Below are positions 24,208 to 32,415 of a DNA stretch of 37,497 bases, piece after piece. The stretch is from Planctomycetota bacterium. GTDB taxonomy: Bacteria; Planctomycetota; GCA-002687715. The notes under the pieces are model-generated. The model saw nothing but the letters and a program-made list of their open reading frames with translations, ran no database searches and was not told the origin of the DNA. Each line of letters starts with the position of its first letter. The first letter of the stretch is position 1. The stretch spans positions 1 through 37,497 of the forward strand of contig NYSS01000004.1 of assembly GCA_002683135.1 (NCBI GenBank), read 5' to 3'. The position numbers and the translations under genes are program-made.

Positions 24208-27200
24208 TCACCGCGTTCTTATTGCTGGTCGTTTTTGTCCCCGCGGTTTCGGCCCAGGTCGTCATCACCGAGTTCATGGCCAGGAACGGCGGCACCCTGG
24301 ATGACCAGGACGGGGATTCCTCCGACTGGATCGAAATTCGCAACACCGGACCCCAGTCGGTCTCCCTGTCCGGGTATCGGCTGACGGATGACGCGACCGA
24401 TCCGGCGAAGTGGATGTTCCCGGCGGAGACCGTCGCGGCTGGCGCCCACCTGGTGGTGTTCGCGTCATCGAAGAACCGGGCGGTCGCTGGCCTGGAGCTG
24501 CACACCAACTTCAAGCTTGACGCCGAGGGGGAATACCTGGCCCTGTTCGCCCCAGGCGGAAGCGTCGCCACGGAGTTCGCACCCGCGTTCCCGCCGCAAC
24601 GCATCGACGTGGCGTACGGCCTCGAGGGCATACAGGCCGACCTCGTAGTGGAGGGCGCCCCATGCGAGGCGCTGGTGCCGTCGAACGGGAACCTCGGATC
24701 GACGTGGCAGAGCGGGGCCGTATCCGGGTGGCTCACCGGCACCACCGGTGTCGGTTTCGAACAGGGGAGCGGCTATCAGAGCTTGATCTCACTCAACCTG
24801 GCGTCGGTCATGTACGGAGTGAACCCATCGGCGTACATCCGCGTCCCGTTCAACGTCGTTGACCCGAGCGTGTTCGAGGGCATGACCCTGCGCATGAAAT
24901 ACGACGACGGGTTCCTCGCCTACGTGAATGGAACGCTGGTCGGTTCGTCGAACGCTCCGTCGACACCGCAGTGGAACTCCACGGCCACCTCCAACCGTCC
25001 TGATTCCCAGGCGGTTGTTTTTGAGGACTACGACGCGGGGGGCGGGCTCCCTGGCCTGGTGGCGGGCACCAATGTCCTCGCCATCCAGGGCTTGAACGTG
25101 TCCACCACCAACATTGACTTCCTGGTCATCCCGGAGCTGGTGGCGGGTGGGTACGGGACGCAGACCGGTTTCCTGGTGGAGGCCACGCCGGGCGCCGTGA
25201 ACACGGAGTCGGTGATCGATTTCGTGGCGGACCTGACGGCGACGGTCCCGCGTGGGCTGAAGTCGACGGCCTTCACCGTGGATGTCTCGTGCCCGACGCC
25301 CCTGGCGACCATCCGTTACACGATGGACAGCAGCGTCCCCACCGAGACGAGCCCGATCTACCCCGGGCCGCTCAACATCACGGGGAGCACGGTGCTGCGC
25401 GCCCGCGCGTTCTTGTCCGGCTGGGGGCCGTCGCGGACGTTGACCCACACCTACGTTTTCCCGCCGGACCTCTTCAACCAACCGGCGCAGATACCGGGCC
25501 TGCCGAACACGTGGGGAGGCACCGGTTCGAATGGCCTGTCCATCGCCGCGGACTACGAGATGGACCCGACGGTGACGACGGACCCCGCGTATGCGGGGCG
25601 CTTGCAGACGGCGCTGAGCAACCATCCGATCGTCAGCCTGGTGATGGACCCGGATCAGTGGCTGGATCCGTCGGTGGGGATCTACATCAGCCCGACCAGC
25701 GACCCGGCGACCCCGCGAGAGGCGTTCACGTCGGTTGAGTACATCGAGCCCAACGGCTCGGGCATGTTCCAGATCGACGCGGGTGTGCGCGTCTCGGGTA
25801 ATGGCTCCACCCATCGGTGGTCGTCCAAGAAGCTGTCCCTGCGGCTGCTCTTCAAGGGCGCGTACGGGGCGGGCAAGCTGGAATATCCGCTGCTGGGGGA
25901 GGGGGCGACGACCAGCTTCGACACGCTGACCCTGGATGCCTACTACGCGTTCACCTGGAACTACGCCCCTTACTACAACGGGCTCTCGACCTGGCTCTAC
26001 CGCTGGCAGTCCGCCCAGTATCTCCGCGATCACTTCTCGAGCGTCTTGTATGCGGACCTGGGCGGCGCCGCGATCCACGGCAAGTGGGTGCACCTGATGA
26101 TCAACGGCGTTTACTGGGGGCTCTACAACCTCCACGAGCGACCGGACGAGAACTACATGGCGACCTACGAGGGCGGGGACCCGGACGACTGGGATGTCAT
26201 GCGGCACAACCAGAACGACGTCCAGTCGGGGAACAACGCGGGCTGGATCGCTCTGCGGGATCTCGTCAACCAGAGCAGCGGGACCTACGTCCAGACCCAG
26301 GCGGGATACGACGCCGTCAAGCAGATCCTGGACGTGGAGAACCTCTGCGACTACATGATCATGAACCTGTTCACCGGGTTCTCGCAGGACTGGCCCGGGT
26401 CCAACTGGTACGCCGCGCACGACCGGGTCACGCCGGGGGCGAAGTGGAAGATGTACTCGTGGGACGCCGAGCACACGCTGAAGGACGTGAACCAGAACTC
26501 CACCGGCTACAGCACCAACGGTTCGCCTGCCCGGCTCTATCACCGCCTCCGGCAGAACGAGGAGTTCAAGGTCCTGTTCGGCGATCGCGTGCACCGGTTC
26601 TTCTTCAACGGCGGCCCCCTGTACGTGAATCCCCAAATCCCGGCGTGGGATCCCCAGAACCCGCAGAACAATCGCCCCTCGGCGCTTTACGCCCAGCTCG
26701 CGAACGAGATCGAGGACGGGATCATCATGGAGTCGGCGCGCTGGGGTGATGTGTTCGTGACCTCGGGCCCGCCGTACACCCTCGACAACTTCTGGGTCGT
26801 CGAGCGTGACCGAATCCTCAATCAGTACTTCCCGCAGCGCGCGGCCATCGTCCTGAACCAGTTCCGGAGCATCGACCTGTATCCGACGGTGGACGCGCCG
26901 GTGTTCTCTCAGCACGGGGGGACGGTGCCCGCGGGGTTCGTGCTGAACGCCACAGGCCCGACCGGCGGCACCATCTGGTACACCCTGGACGGATCCGACC
27001 CTCGCCTGCAGGGAGGCGCGGTGGCAGGGACGGCCCAGACATGGACCGGCCCCGTGACCCTGGCCCAGTCGACCACCGTGAAGGCACGCGCGCGTGTCGG
27101 CAACGACTGGAGCGCCCTGAACGAGGCCCCGTTCCTCGTCGAGGGGATCAGCGTCAACGAGGTCTTGGCGAAGAACGTCAACGGCATCGTGGACCAGGTC

Positions 27201-27950
27201 GGTGAACACGAGGACTGGATCGAGCTGGTCAACGCCACGTCCTTCGCCGTCGACCTCTCGGGTTACTTCCTGACGGATGATCCGGCGTCTCCGACCGCCT
27301 GGGCGATCCCGGCGGGCACCCTGCTGATGCCGGGGGACACCTATCTGGTGTGGGCTGACAACGAGCCCACGGATGGGCCGAACCACGCGACGTTCAAGCT
27401 GGATGCCGGGGGAGAGCAGGTGTCCTTGTTCCAGCCTGATGGGGTCACGCTTCAGGATCAGGTGGTGTTCGGTCCGCAGCTGGACGACGTGTCGACCGGA
27501 CGTCTGTTCGATGGCGCGGCCCAGGTGGTCACGTTCCCGACGCCTTCCCCCGACGCGCTCAACGCCCCGGGGACGTGCGGTGTGCGCCGCTACGACATGC
27601 GCGACCCGGCGGCGTCAGGCATAGATCTGGACATCCTGGGCAACCCCGCTCCGGGGTCCAGCTTCACGGTGCAGCTGCGCTTCGGGCCGCCCCAGTCCCT
27701 CCACCACGTCCTCGTGGCGTTCGCTCCCAGTGAGTTTCCGGTGCCGGGCACCTCCCTCGATCTTCTGGTGGATCTCAGCTTCATCGATTACCTCCAGTTG
27801 AACTCCGATAACTGGGGTGATGCGGCGTACGCGATCGGGCTCCCGAACGACCCGGCGCTGGTCGGTGTCACGGTGTATGTGCAGGCGTACGCCATCGCGG
27901 CTGGGCAGCTGCACGGCTCGAACGCGGTGGAGATCAGGATCTGTCCATGA
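24195..27950 (+). CDS. Giant secreted CotH-kinase-like protein with lamin-tail and chitobiase-C domains
   Basis: 1251 residues. Seen, in order: signal peptide ending VSAQ (~21); lamin-tail domain ~22-140 (ITEFMARNGGTLDDQDGDSSDWIEI, GYRLTDD, HTNFKLDAEGEYLALF); a beta-rich insert; a CHB_HEX_C-type domain ~355-425 (IRYTMDSSVPTETSPIYPGPLNI); CotH domain ~475-800 with GVRVSGNGSTHRW, KWVHLMINGVYWGLYNLHERPDENYM and the tail segment KWKMYSWDAEHTLKD; a second CHB_HEX_C-like domain ~911-978 (GGTIWYTLDGSDPR); a second lamin-tail domain ~984-1100; and a C-terminal beta domain ~1145-1251. Known: CotH proteins are atypical kinases that can phosphorylate coat proteins; in secreted planctomycete proteins their substrate is unknown. 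Inference: a cell-surface protein. No ribosome site is visible; the start is discussed with the hairpin. Confidence 0.9.
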   Translation: MRLSLTAFLLLVVFVPAVSAQVVITEFMARNGGTLDDQDGDSSDWIEIRNTGPQSVSLSGYRLTDDATDPAKWMFPAETVAAGAHLVVFASSKNRAVAGLELHTNFKLDAEGEYLALFAPGGSVATEFAPAFPPQRIDVAYGLEGIQADLVVEGAPCEALVPSNGNLGSTWQSGAVSGWLTGTTGVGFEQGSGYQSLISLNLASVMYGVNPSAYIRVPFNVVDPSVFEGMTLRMKYDDGFLAYVNGTLVGSSNAPSTPQWNSTATSNRPDSQAVVFEDYDAGGGLPGLVAGTNVLAIQGLNVSTTNIDFLVIPELVAGGYGTQTGFLVEATPGAVNTESVIDFVADLTATVPRGLKSTAFTVDVSCPTPLATIRYTMDSSVPTETSPIYPGPLNITGSTVLRARAFLSGWGPSRTLTHTYVFPPDLFNQPAQIPGLPNTWGGTGSNGLSIAADYEMDPTVTTDPAYAGRLQTALSNHPIVSLVMDPDQWLDPSVGIYISPTSDPATPREAFTSVEYIEPNGSGMFQIDAGVRVSGNGSTHRWSSKKLSLRLLFKGAYGAGKLEYPLLGEGATTSFDTLTLDAYYAFTWNYAPYYNGLSTWLYRWQSAQYLRDHFSSVLYADLGGAAIHGKWVHLMINGVYWGLYNLHERPDENYMATYEGGDPDDWDVMRHNQNDVQSGNNAGWIALRDLVNQSSGTYVQTQAGYDAVKQILDVENLCDYMIMNLFTGFSQDWPGSNWYAAHDRVTPGAKWKMYSWDAEHTLKDVNQNSTGYSTNGSPARLYHRLRQNEEFKVLFGDRVHRFFFNGGPLYVNPQIPAWDPQNPQNNRPSALYAQLANEIEDGIIMESARWGDVFVTSGPPYTLDNFWVVERDRILNQYFPQRAAIVLNQFRSIDLYPTVDAPVFSQHGGTVPAGFVLNATGPTGGTIWYTLDGSDPRLQGGAVAGTAQTWTGPVTLAQSTTVKARARVGNDWSALNEAPFLVEGISVNEVLAKNVNGIVDQVGEHEDWIELVNATSFAVDLSGYFLTDDPASPTAWAIPAGTLLMPGDTYLVWADNEPTDGPNHATFKLDAGGEQVSLFQPDGVTLQDQVVFGPQLDDVSTGRLFDGAAQVVTFPTPSPDALNAPGTCGVRRYDMRDPAASGIDLDILGNPAPGSSFTVQLRFGPPQSLHHVLVAFAPSEFPVPGTSLDLLVDLSFIDYLQLNSDNWGDAAYAIGLPNDPALVGVTVYVQAYAIAAGQLHGSNAVEIRICP

Positions 27951-27987
27951 GCGTCACCGTTGTCCCCATGATCACTGGAGAGATCTC

Positions 27988-28743
27988 ATGAAGCGATTGG
28001 CCGTGGTCCTCTGCCTGTTGTCGTCCGCCGTCTTCGCTCAGGGAGTGGCGCTCCAGATGACCCCTGATCCGCTCCCTGCGGGCGGCGCCCTGTCGGTCGT
28101 CCTGACCGAATCCAACGGGGTAAACATCACGTTCCTATCCAGCTGCGTCTTCACTTCGGTGCATGCGGGGACGCCCAACGGACCGATTGCTTCGAGCGTC
28201 TTGTGCGCCCAGGCGTTGTCGACCCTGGGGCCCCACGGGACCCGCGCCCAGACCTGGACCGCGCCGAGCGGCATGGCGCCGGGGCTGTACTACCTGAAGG
28301 TGGTCTATCGCCCCGCGGGTCCGCCGATCACCGAGTGGTTCCCGTTGACGATCCTCGACCCTGCCCAGCCCTTGCTGTCGGCGGCGAACAACGCCCAGGT
28401 CGGCCAGACCTTGTCGCTCTCGTTGACCGATCCCGGGAGCCCGGGTGCCGGCTACCTGTGCGCCGGATCCATCACGACGAACCAGGGGTTCAACGCCACC
28501 CCCACCGTCTTCTGCTCCCTCGACATGGACAGCGTCTTCGCGTTCTCCTATCCATCGCCGATCACCTCGGTGTTTAGCGGGTTCCAGGGTGCGCTTGATG
28601 GCAACGGCGGTGCGGGCCTCTCGGTGCATTGCCCGAACATCCCTTCGCTGGCGCATTCCCCGTTCCACGTGCAGGGTGCGATCCTCGGCGCCGCGGGTCA
28701 GATCGGGCTGAGCAACCCGCTCTCGTTCACGATCCTTCCCTGA
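27988..28743 (+). CDS. Small exported beta-domain protein
   Basis: 251 residues from ATG 27988, preceded by GGAGAG at good spacing. Seen: signal peptide ending AVFAQ; an N-terminal beta-sandwich-like half (~20-125) ending YYLKVVYRPAGPPITEWFPLTIL; a C-terminal half (~130-251) starting QPLLSAANNAQVGQTLSLSLTDPGSPG and ending ANPLSFTILP-like (SNPLSFTILP), which resembles the terminal domain of other secreted proteins in this window. Five Cys suggest disulfides. It follows the CotH gene by 37 bp on the same strand, so the two are probably co-transcribed. I recognise no enzyme motif. Inference: a surface-located binding or structural protein. Confidence 0.72.
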   Translation: MKRLAVVLCLLSSAVFAQGVALQMTPDPLPAGGALSVVLTESNGVNITFLSSCVFTSVHAGTPNGPIASSVLCAQALSTLGPHGTRAQTWTAPSGMAPGLYYLKVVYRPAGPPITEWFPLTILDPAQPLLSAANNAQVGQTLSLSLTDPGSPGAGYLCAGSITTNQGFNATPTVFCSLDMDSVFAFSYPSPITSVFSGFQGALDGNGGAGLSVHCPNIPSLAHSPFHVQGAILGAAGQIGLSNPLSFTILP

Positions 28744-28780
28744 TCAGCGCTCCGTCGCCGTGCAAGGAGTTGGGAAGAAT

Positions 28781-28894
28781 CGGGGAAACTGGATTCGAAC
28801 CAGCGATCTTCGGCTCCCAAAAGGATGCGGCTAAGAAAACGGCGTCCGGTCAGAGGCGGCTAAACCGGACGCAAACGTGCCCATGACGACGACT
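28781..28894. repeat. tRNA-Pro 3'-end direct repeat, copy A
   Basis: Bases 28781-28821 are identical to the 3' half of the intact tRNA-Pro (32285-32325), from the acceptor stem to the anticodon loop, after which the sequence departs from the tRNA. The next ~73 bases match copy B at 30761-30874 with four mismatches in 114 bases. Bases 28842-28872 hold a GCGTCCGGT-N13-ACCGGACGC hairpin followed on the minus strand by CGTTTTC. Inference: an attachment-site scar of integration at the tRNA. Confidence 0.85.
28842..28872 (-). terminator. Conserved hairpin within repeat copy A
   Basis: A 9-bp perfect stem with a 13-nt loop followed by CGTTTTC on the minus strand, the shape of an intrinsic terminator. 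It is repeated at 30822-30852, suggesting it is part of the inserted unit rather than local sequence. Confidence 0.55.
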
Positions 28895-28940
28895 GAATTG
28901 TGGGCATTTGTGGGCACTGCCGCGAGTACACCCAGGTCGC

Positions 28941-29006
28941 TCACTGAATGGTGACGGTCAGCAGGTTGCTCTGCCAGAACAGTGACCGGGCCGGGTCCAC
29001 GGCAGT
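28941..29006 (-). pseudogene. Orphan C-terminal scrap of a DNRLRE-like/beta-domain gene
   Basis: Reading the minus strand, the bases encode a tail matching the last ~20 residues of the 30996-32075 protein (here DPARSLFWQSNLLTVTIQ stop). Bases 28910-28982 also match 30965-31037 with about 8 differences in 73. No start or body is present. Inference: the 3' end left by a duplicated unit whose gene body was lost or replaced by the gamma-glutamyltranspeptidase gene. Confidence 0.75.
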
Positions 29007-29056
29007 CGGACATGCGCCGCGGTATCATGCACGACCCATCCTTACTGAGCATGTCC

Positions 29057-30724
29057 ATGAAACGAACCCTGCGCATCTCGCTTCTGTTCTTTGTCCTGCC
29101 TTCCCTTCTGATGGGGCAGGATCGGCGCAACGCATCGAGCCCCTTCGGGGTCGTGGCCTCCTCTTCTCCGATCGCTTCGGACATCGGGGCCGCGATCATG
29201 GAGCAGGGAGGCAACGCGGTGGACGCCGCAGTCGCCACCGCCTTCGCCATGGCGGTCACCTATCCCACGGCTGGCAACATCGGCGGCGGTGGTTTCATGT
29301 TGGTGCACCCGTCCGACGGCAGTCCGCCCGTGTTCATCGACTACCGGGAGAAGGCACCGCTGGCCTCGACTCCGCTGATGTTCGCCGAGGGTGGCAGCCG
29401 CAAGAACCACCGGTACGCCGGTGTGCCCGGCACCGTGCGCGGACTGTCCCTGGCCCACGAGCTCTACGGCAATTTGCCCTGGAAGAACGTGGTGGAACCG
29501 GCGGTGCGCCTGGCCAAGGACGGGTTCGTCATGCACGCGGGTCTGGCGCGGTCCATCAGCCGCACCGTTCAACGTTCGAAGAACGCGGAGTTCAAACGAG
29601 TCTACGGCAAGGCCGGCGGCGGCCAGTGGCAGGGCGGTGACAAGATGGTCCTTTCGGATCTGGGCGCCACCCTGCAACGCATCGCGGATCACGGGACCGC
29701 CGGGTTCTACAAAGGGGAGACGGCGAAGCTCCTGGCGGCGGAGATGAAGCGGGGTGGCGGTTTCATCACCGAGGAGGATCTGTCCCGATACCGGGCGCGG
29801 GTTCGTGTTCCGATCCACTTCACCTACCGCGGCTTCGACGTGTACAGCGCGCCCCCGCCGAGCTCGGGTGGCATCACGTTGGCCCAGATGCTGCAGATCC
29901 TGGAGAACTTCGATCTGAAAGCCCTGGGCCGGTGGTCGCCGCAGGCCCACCACTTGATCATCGAAGCCATGCGTCGGGGCTACGCCAATCGCGCCAAGTT
30001 TCTGGGCGACTCCGACTTCGTCACGATCCCGGACCGCTTGACGACGAAGAGCTTCGCCAAGGAGCTCGCTGCCAGCATCGATCCGAAGAAGGCAACGGCG
30101 AGTGACACCCTCGGCCCCCCCATCACCGAGGAGGAGGAGAGCCGCGAGACGACCCACTTCAGCGTCATCGACAAGACGGGGATGGGGGTGTCCAACACCT
30201 ACACCTTGGAGGCCGGCTACGGATCCGGGGTGGTGGTCAAGGGGGCGGGCTTCCTGCTGAACAACGAGATGGGGGACTTCAATCCCAAGCCCGGGGTGAC
30301 CAACCGCAAGGGCACGATCGGCAGCTCTGCCAACCTGATCAAGCCCGAGAAGCGCATGCTGAGCTCCATGACCCCGACGATCGTCGGCAAGAACGGCAAG
30401 CCCTACCTGATCACCGGCAGCCCCGGCGGCCGGACGATCATCAACACGGTGCTCTGTGTCACCATCAACGTCCTGGACTTCGGCATGGACCTGCGCTCAG
30501 CGATCGACGCGCCCCGCACCGATCACGAGTGGTTCCCCGAGCGTGTCCGGTTCGCGGGCGCCAGGGATCCGGCCCACGCAGACCTCGTCAAAGCGCTCAC
30601 CGCTCTCGGCCACAAGGTCTCGTCCGGTCGCCTGGGCGACGCCAACTCCATCCTCTGCACCGGAGACACCTACCACGGGGCCGCCGACAGTCGCTCCGGT
30701 GGAGTCGCCGCTGCCAAGAAATAG
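29057..30724 (+). CDS. ggt: Gamma-glutamyltranspeptidase
   Basis: 555 residues from ATG 29057 (ATG 29051 is also possible; ribosome site weak). Known: family T3 hydrolyses or transfers the gamma-glutamyl group of glutathione in the periplasm; the proenzyme self-cleaves before a Thr nucleophile. Seen: signal peptide ending SLLMGQD; PFGVVASSSPIASDIG and the GGNAVDAAVATAFAMAVTYPTAGNIGGGGF segment typical of the large subunit; DYREKAP; the cleavage site RETTHFSVIDKTG, whose second Thr is the predicted nucleophile; and GSPGGRTIINTVL oxyanion-type motif. All expected residues are present and the length is normal. It stands alone in opposite orientation to its neighbours, bracketed by tRNA-Pro repeat copies A and B, so it probably arrived as cargo. 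Confidence 0.95.
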   Translation: MKRTLRISLLFFVLPSLLMGQDRRNASSPFGVVASSSPIASDIGAAIMEQGGNAVDAAVATAFAMAVTYPTAGNIGGGGFMLVHPSDGSPPVFIDYREKAPLASTPLMFAEGGSRKNHRYAGVPGTVRGLSLAHELYGNLPWKNVVEPAVRLAKDGFVMHAGLARSISRTVQRSKNAEFKRVYGKAGGGQWQGGDKMVLSDLGATLQRIADHGTAGFYKGETAKLLAAEMKRGGGFITEEDLSRYRARVRVPIHFTYRGFDVYSAPPPSSGGITLAQMLQILENFDLKALGRWSPQAHHLIIEAMRRGYANRAKFLGDSDFVTIPDRLTTKSFAKELAASIDPKKATASDTLGPPITEEEESRETTHFSVIDKTGMGVSNTYTLEAGYGSGVVVKGAGFLLNNEMGDFNPKPGVTNRKGTIGSSANLIKPEKRMLSSMTPTIVGKNGKPYLITGSPGGRTIINTVLCVTINVLDFGMDLRSAIDAPRTDHEWFPERVRFAGARDPAHADLVKALTALGHKVSSGRLGDANSILCTGDTYHGAADSRSGGVAAAKK

Positions 30725-30753
30725 CGGCAGCGCAGGGCACCGCGCGGGCGCGC

Positions 30754-30874
30754 AGCGAGTCGGGGAAACTGGATTCGAACCAGCGATCTTCGGCTCCCAA
30801 AAGGACGCGGCTCAGAAAACGGCGTCCGGTCAGAGGCGGCCAAACCGGACGCAAACGTGCCCGTGACGACGACT
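30754..30874. repeat. tRNA-Pro 3'-end direct repeat, copy B
   Basis: Bases 30754-30801 match 32278-32325 around the intact tRNA 3' end (48 of 48), and 30761-30874 matches copy A. The adjacent hairpin is at 30822-30852. Inference: the distal attachment scar of a unit that carried the DNRLRE-like gene between it and the tRNA. Confidence 0.87.
30822..30852 (-). terminator. Conserved hairpin within repeat copy B
   Basis: Same 9-bp stem as in copy A, followed by CGTTTTC on the minus strand. It lies about 145 bases after the stop of the DNRLRE-like gene (30996) and could end its transcript. Confidence 0.5.
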
Positions 30875-30964
30875 TGTAGAAGAAGCACCCGCCAACGCGG
30901 CTCCCGTGTCCGCCCCGGTCCGGATCAACCGATGGCAACTGGACGGCAATAAAGGCGGCACGTG

Positions 30965-31037
30965 GTGGGCACTGCGATGAGTGCACCCTGGTCGCTCACT
31001 GGATGGTGACGGTCAGCAGATTGGTCTGCCAGAACAG
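30965..31037. repeat. Second half of the duplicated unit (matches 28910-28982)
   Basis: 73 bases with about 8 differences from the copy at 28910-28982. Here it is the true 3' end of the DNRLRE-like gene plus its first downstream bases; in the other place it is a scrap. Relative to copy A, about 65 extra bases separate it from the hairpin part. Confidence 0.75.
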
Positions 31038-32075
31038 GCCGGTGGGCAACAAGCTGGGGTCCTGAACGAACCCTTCGCTGTAGTAGGTCACCCCCTGAAA
31101 AGCCGGATTGTTGGGCACGGCCACGGTGATGGACCAGTCGCCGTTGGCGTCAGTCACAGGGGTCGTGAGGCTCGGCCCGTAGGTGTTGGTCGGATCAGCG
31201 AGCGAGAGGACGCTCGGTCCCAGCGCCAGGTGCGAGTAGTAGGTGGTGGTGCCAATCGTTCCGAGGAGGAGGTTGGCGGTTTGCGTGTGAGCGAAGACGA
31301 AGCAGGGCGCGTTCGCCGCGGGCGACTGGAGCGAGACGGTCAAGGGGTTACCGATCGTCGCGGTCGCAGCGATGCTGAGGCTGGCGCCCACAGGGAGGAG
31401 ATAGTCGATCGTGAGTGCGGGCGGGTAGAACCCTTCTCTCGAGGCGAACTTCTTGGCGGAAGTGCCAGCGGACTCTGGCGCCCTCAATATCCACCCAAAG
31501 TTGGTGGACGGTGTATCGAGCCAGGATTGGACGTCGGTCACGAGTTGAGGAGTGCTTCCCCAAACCACGTTGGCGCCGGTGCTGCTCCCAACCGATTGCG
31601 TCGCGCTGCTCGTCGGATTGAAGTCGCCACCCAGATTGCTCCACGAGGATCCGGGTGAGAACGTGTGAACCCAGGTGGCATCTCCGGGTTGGCTCGGGCC
31701 ACCGCCGCCACCACCCACGCCGGCGACCGAGCTGCCTTCGCCCCAATCGGCGAGGACCGGGTTCAGCGTGACGGGCCGGGAACCGACGTTGGACGCGACC
31801 AGAACCATGTGGAGTTGCACACCGGTGATGGTGGACCCGGCGGGGATGGCAGCGGCCACGTCGAACGCGATGAGTCCCCGGCGGATGATCTGGGGACTGA
31901 AGTTCCCGTTGTTAACGCCGGCGAAGATCCCACTGCCAGCACCGTTGCTGAGCGTGCCCAGGGCGTTCTCGTAGAGGGTGTTGTCCTTCGCGGCGCCAAT
32001 GGTCGTCGATTGTTGTGCCAGAGCGACCGCCGGACAAAGCAGCAGGACTGGAAGGAGGGCGATCAGCTTTTGCAT
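30996..32075 (-). CDS. Secreted DNRLRE-like protein with shared C-terminal domain
   Basis: 359 residues from ATG 32075; earlier in-frame starts would read through the tRNA and are not used. Seen: signal peptide ending VALAQQ; a domain at ~22-225 starting TIGAAKDNTLYENALGTLSNG, with RRGLIAFDVAAAIPAGSTITGVQLHM, GSTPQLVTDVQSWLDTPSTNFGWILR and KKFASREGFYPPALTIDY, which is the DNRLRE (CBM96-like) beta-jelly-roll pattern; then a C-terminal domain (~228-359) ending LFWQTNLLTVTIQ. Known: DNRLRE modules occur in secreted carbohydrate-active and adhesion proteins. There is no Shine-Dalgarno, only a polypyrimidine stretch on the minus strand before the ATG. Inference: surface glycan binding. It lies between the intact tRNA-Pro and repeat copy B, so it looks like cargo. 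Confidence 0.85.
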   Translation of the reverse strand: MQKLIALLPVLLLCPAVALAQQSTTIGAAKDNTLYENALGTLSNGAGSGIFAGVNNGNFSPQIIRRGLIAFDVAAAIPAGSTITGVQLHMVLVASNVGSRPVTLNPVLADWGEGSSVAGVGGGGGGPSQPGDATWVHTFSPGSSWSNLGGDFNPTSSATQSVGSSTGANVVWGSTPQLVTDVQSWLDTPSTNFGWILRAPESAGTSAKKFASREGFYPPALTIDYLLPVGASLSIAATATIGNPLTVSLQSPAANAPCFVFAHTQTANLLLGTIGTTTYYSHLALGPSVLSLADPTNTYGPSLTTPVTDANGDWSITVAVPNNPAFQGVTYYSEGFVQDPSLLPTGLFWQTNLLTVTIQ

Positions 32076-32121
32076 GACTTGGGGAGGGAGGGGAGGGAGA
32101 CGCGGGTAAGCGTTCCGTGAA

Positions 32122-32127
32122 ATTGTA
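32122..32127 (-). promoter_or_regulatory. Possible -10 of the DNRLRE-like gene
   Basis: TACAAT on the minus strand (plus ATTGTA), about 47 bases upstream of ATG 32075. The expected -35 position is not a good match, so this is tentative. Confidence 0.35.
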
Positions 32128-32283
32128 CTGTGGAGAGGTGGACGTACACCACCGGAACTTCCGTTTGGCCGTGACGCCAGGGCAGGCCGCGTGGAGCGAA
32201 GCGGAGCGCGTCGCCGCGCAGCGTCGTTCCCGGGGAGCGCAGGCGTGGAGAAGCCGGGGGCTTCTCCAGAACGCCGTAGCGAG

Positions 32284-32357
32284 TCGGGGAAACTGGATTC
32301 GAACCAGCGATCTTCGGCTCCCAAAGCCGACGCTTTACCAGGCTAAGCTACTCCCCG
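32284..32357 (-). tRNA. tRNA-Pro (anticodon UGG)
   Basis: 74 bases fold as a full cloverleaf on the minus strand: acceptor CGGGGAG with TTCCCCG (one G-U), D-stem GCTT/AAGC, anticodon stem TCGGC/GCCGA with loop TTTGGGA giving UGG, variable loop of five, T-stem with TTCGAAT loop, and discriminator A. CCA is not encoded. Its 3' half is repeated at 28781 and 30761. Confidence 0.97.
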
Positions 32358-32415
32358 AGGTGAGCATGCATGATGCGGTGGAGAGGCCCTCGGGGCAAGG
32401 GCCGGCACGCCCGAT

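Noticed and set aside
24789-27386. 865-codon open frame opposite the CotH gene
   Set aside because: An antisense shadow of a high-GC gene; its product is basic low-complexity without domains, while the plus strand shows clear lamin-tail and CotH motifs.
28629-28886. Plus-strand frame reading GETGFEPAIFGSQ over the tRNA repeats (also 30456-30866)
   Set aside because: This is the well-known spurious translation of tRNA sequence, here of the tRNA-Pro 3'-end copies.
32076-32324. Upstream extension of the DNRLRE-like gene to 32324
   Set aside because: The extension reads through the tRNA-Pro gene (GAEDRWFESSF is tRNA sequence); a signal peptide begins at ATG 32075.
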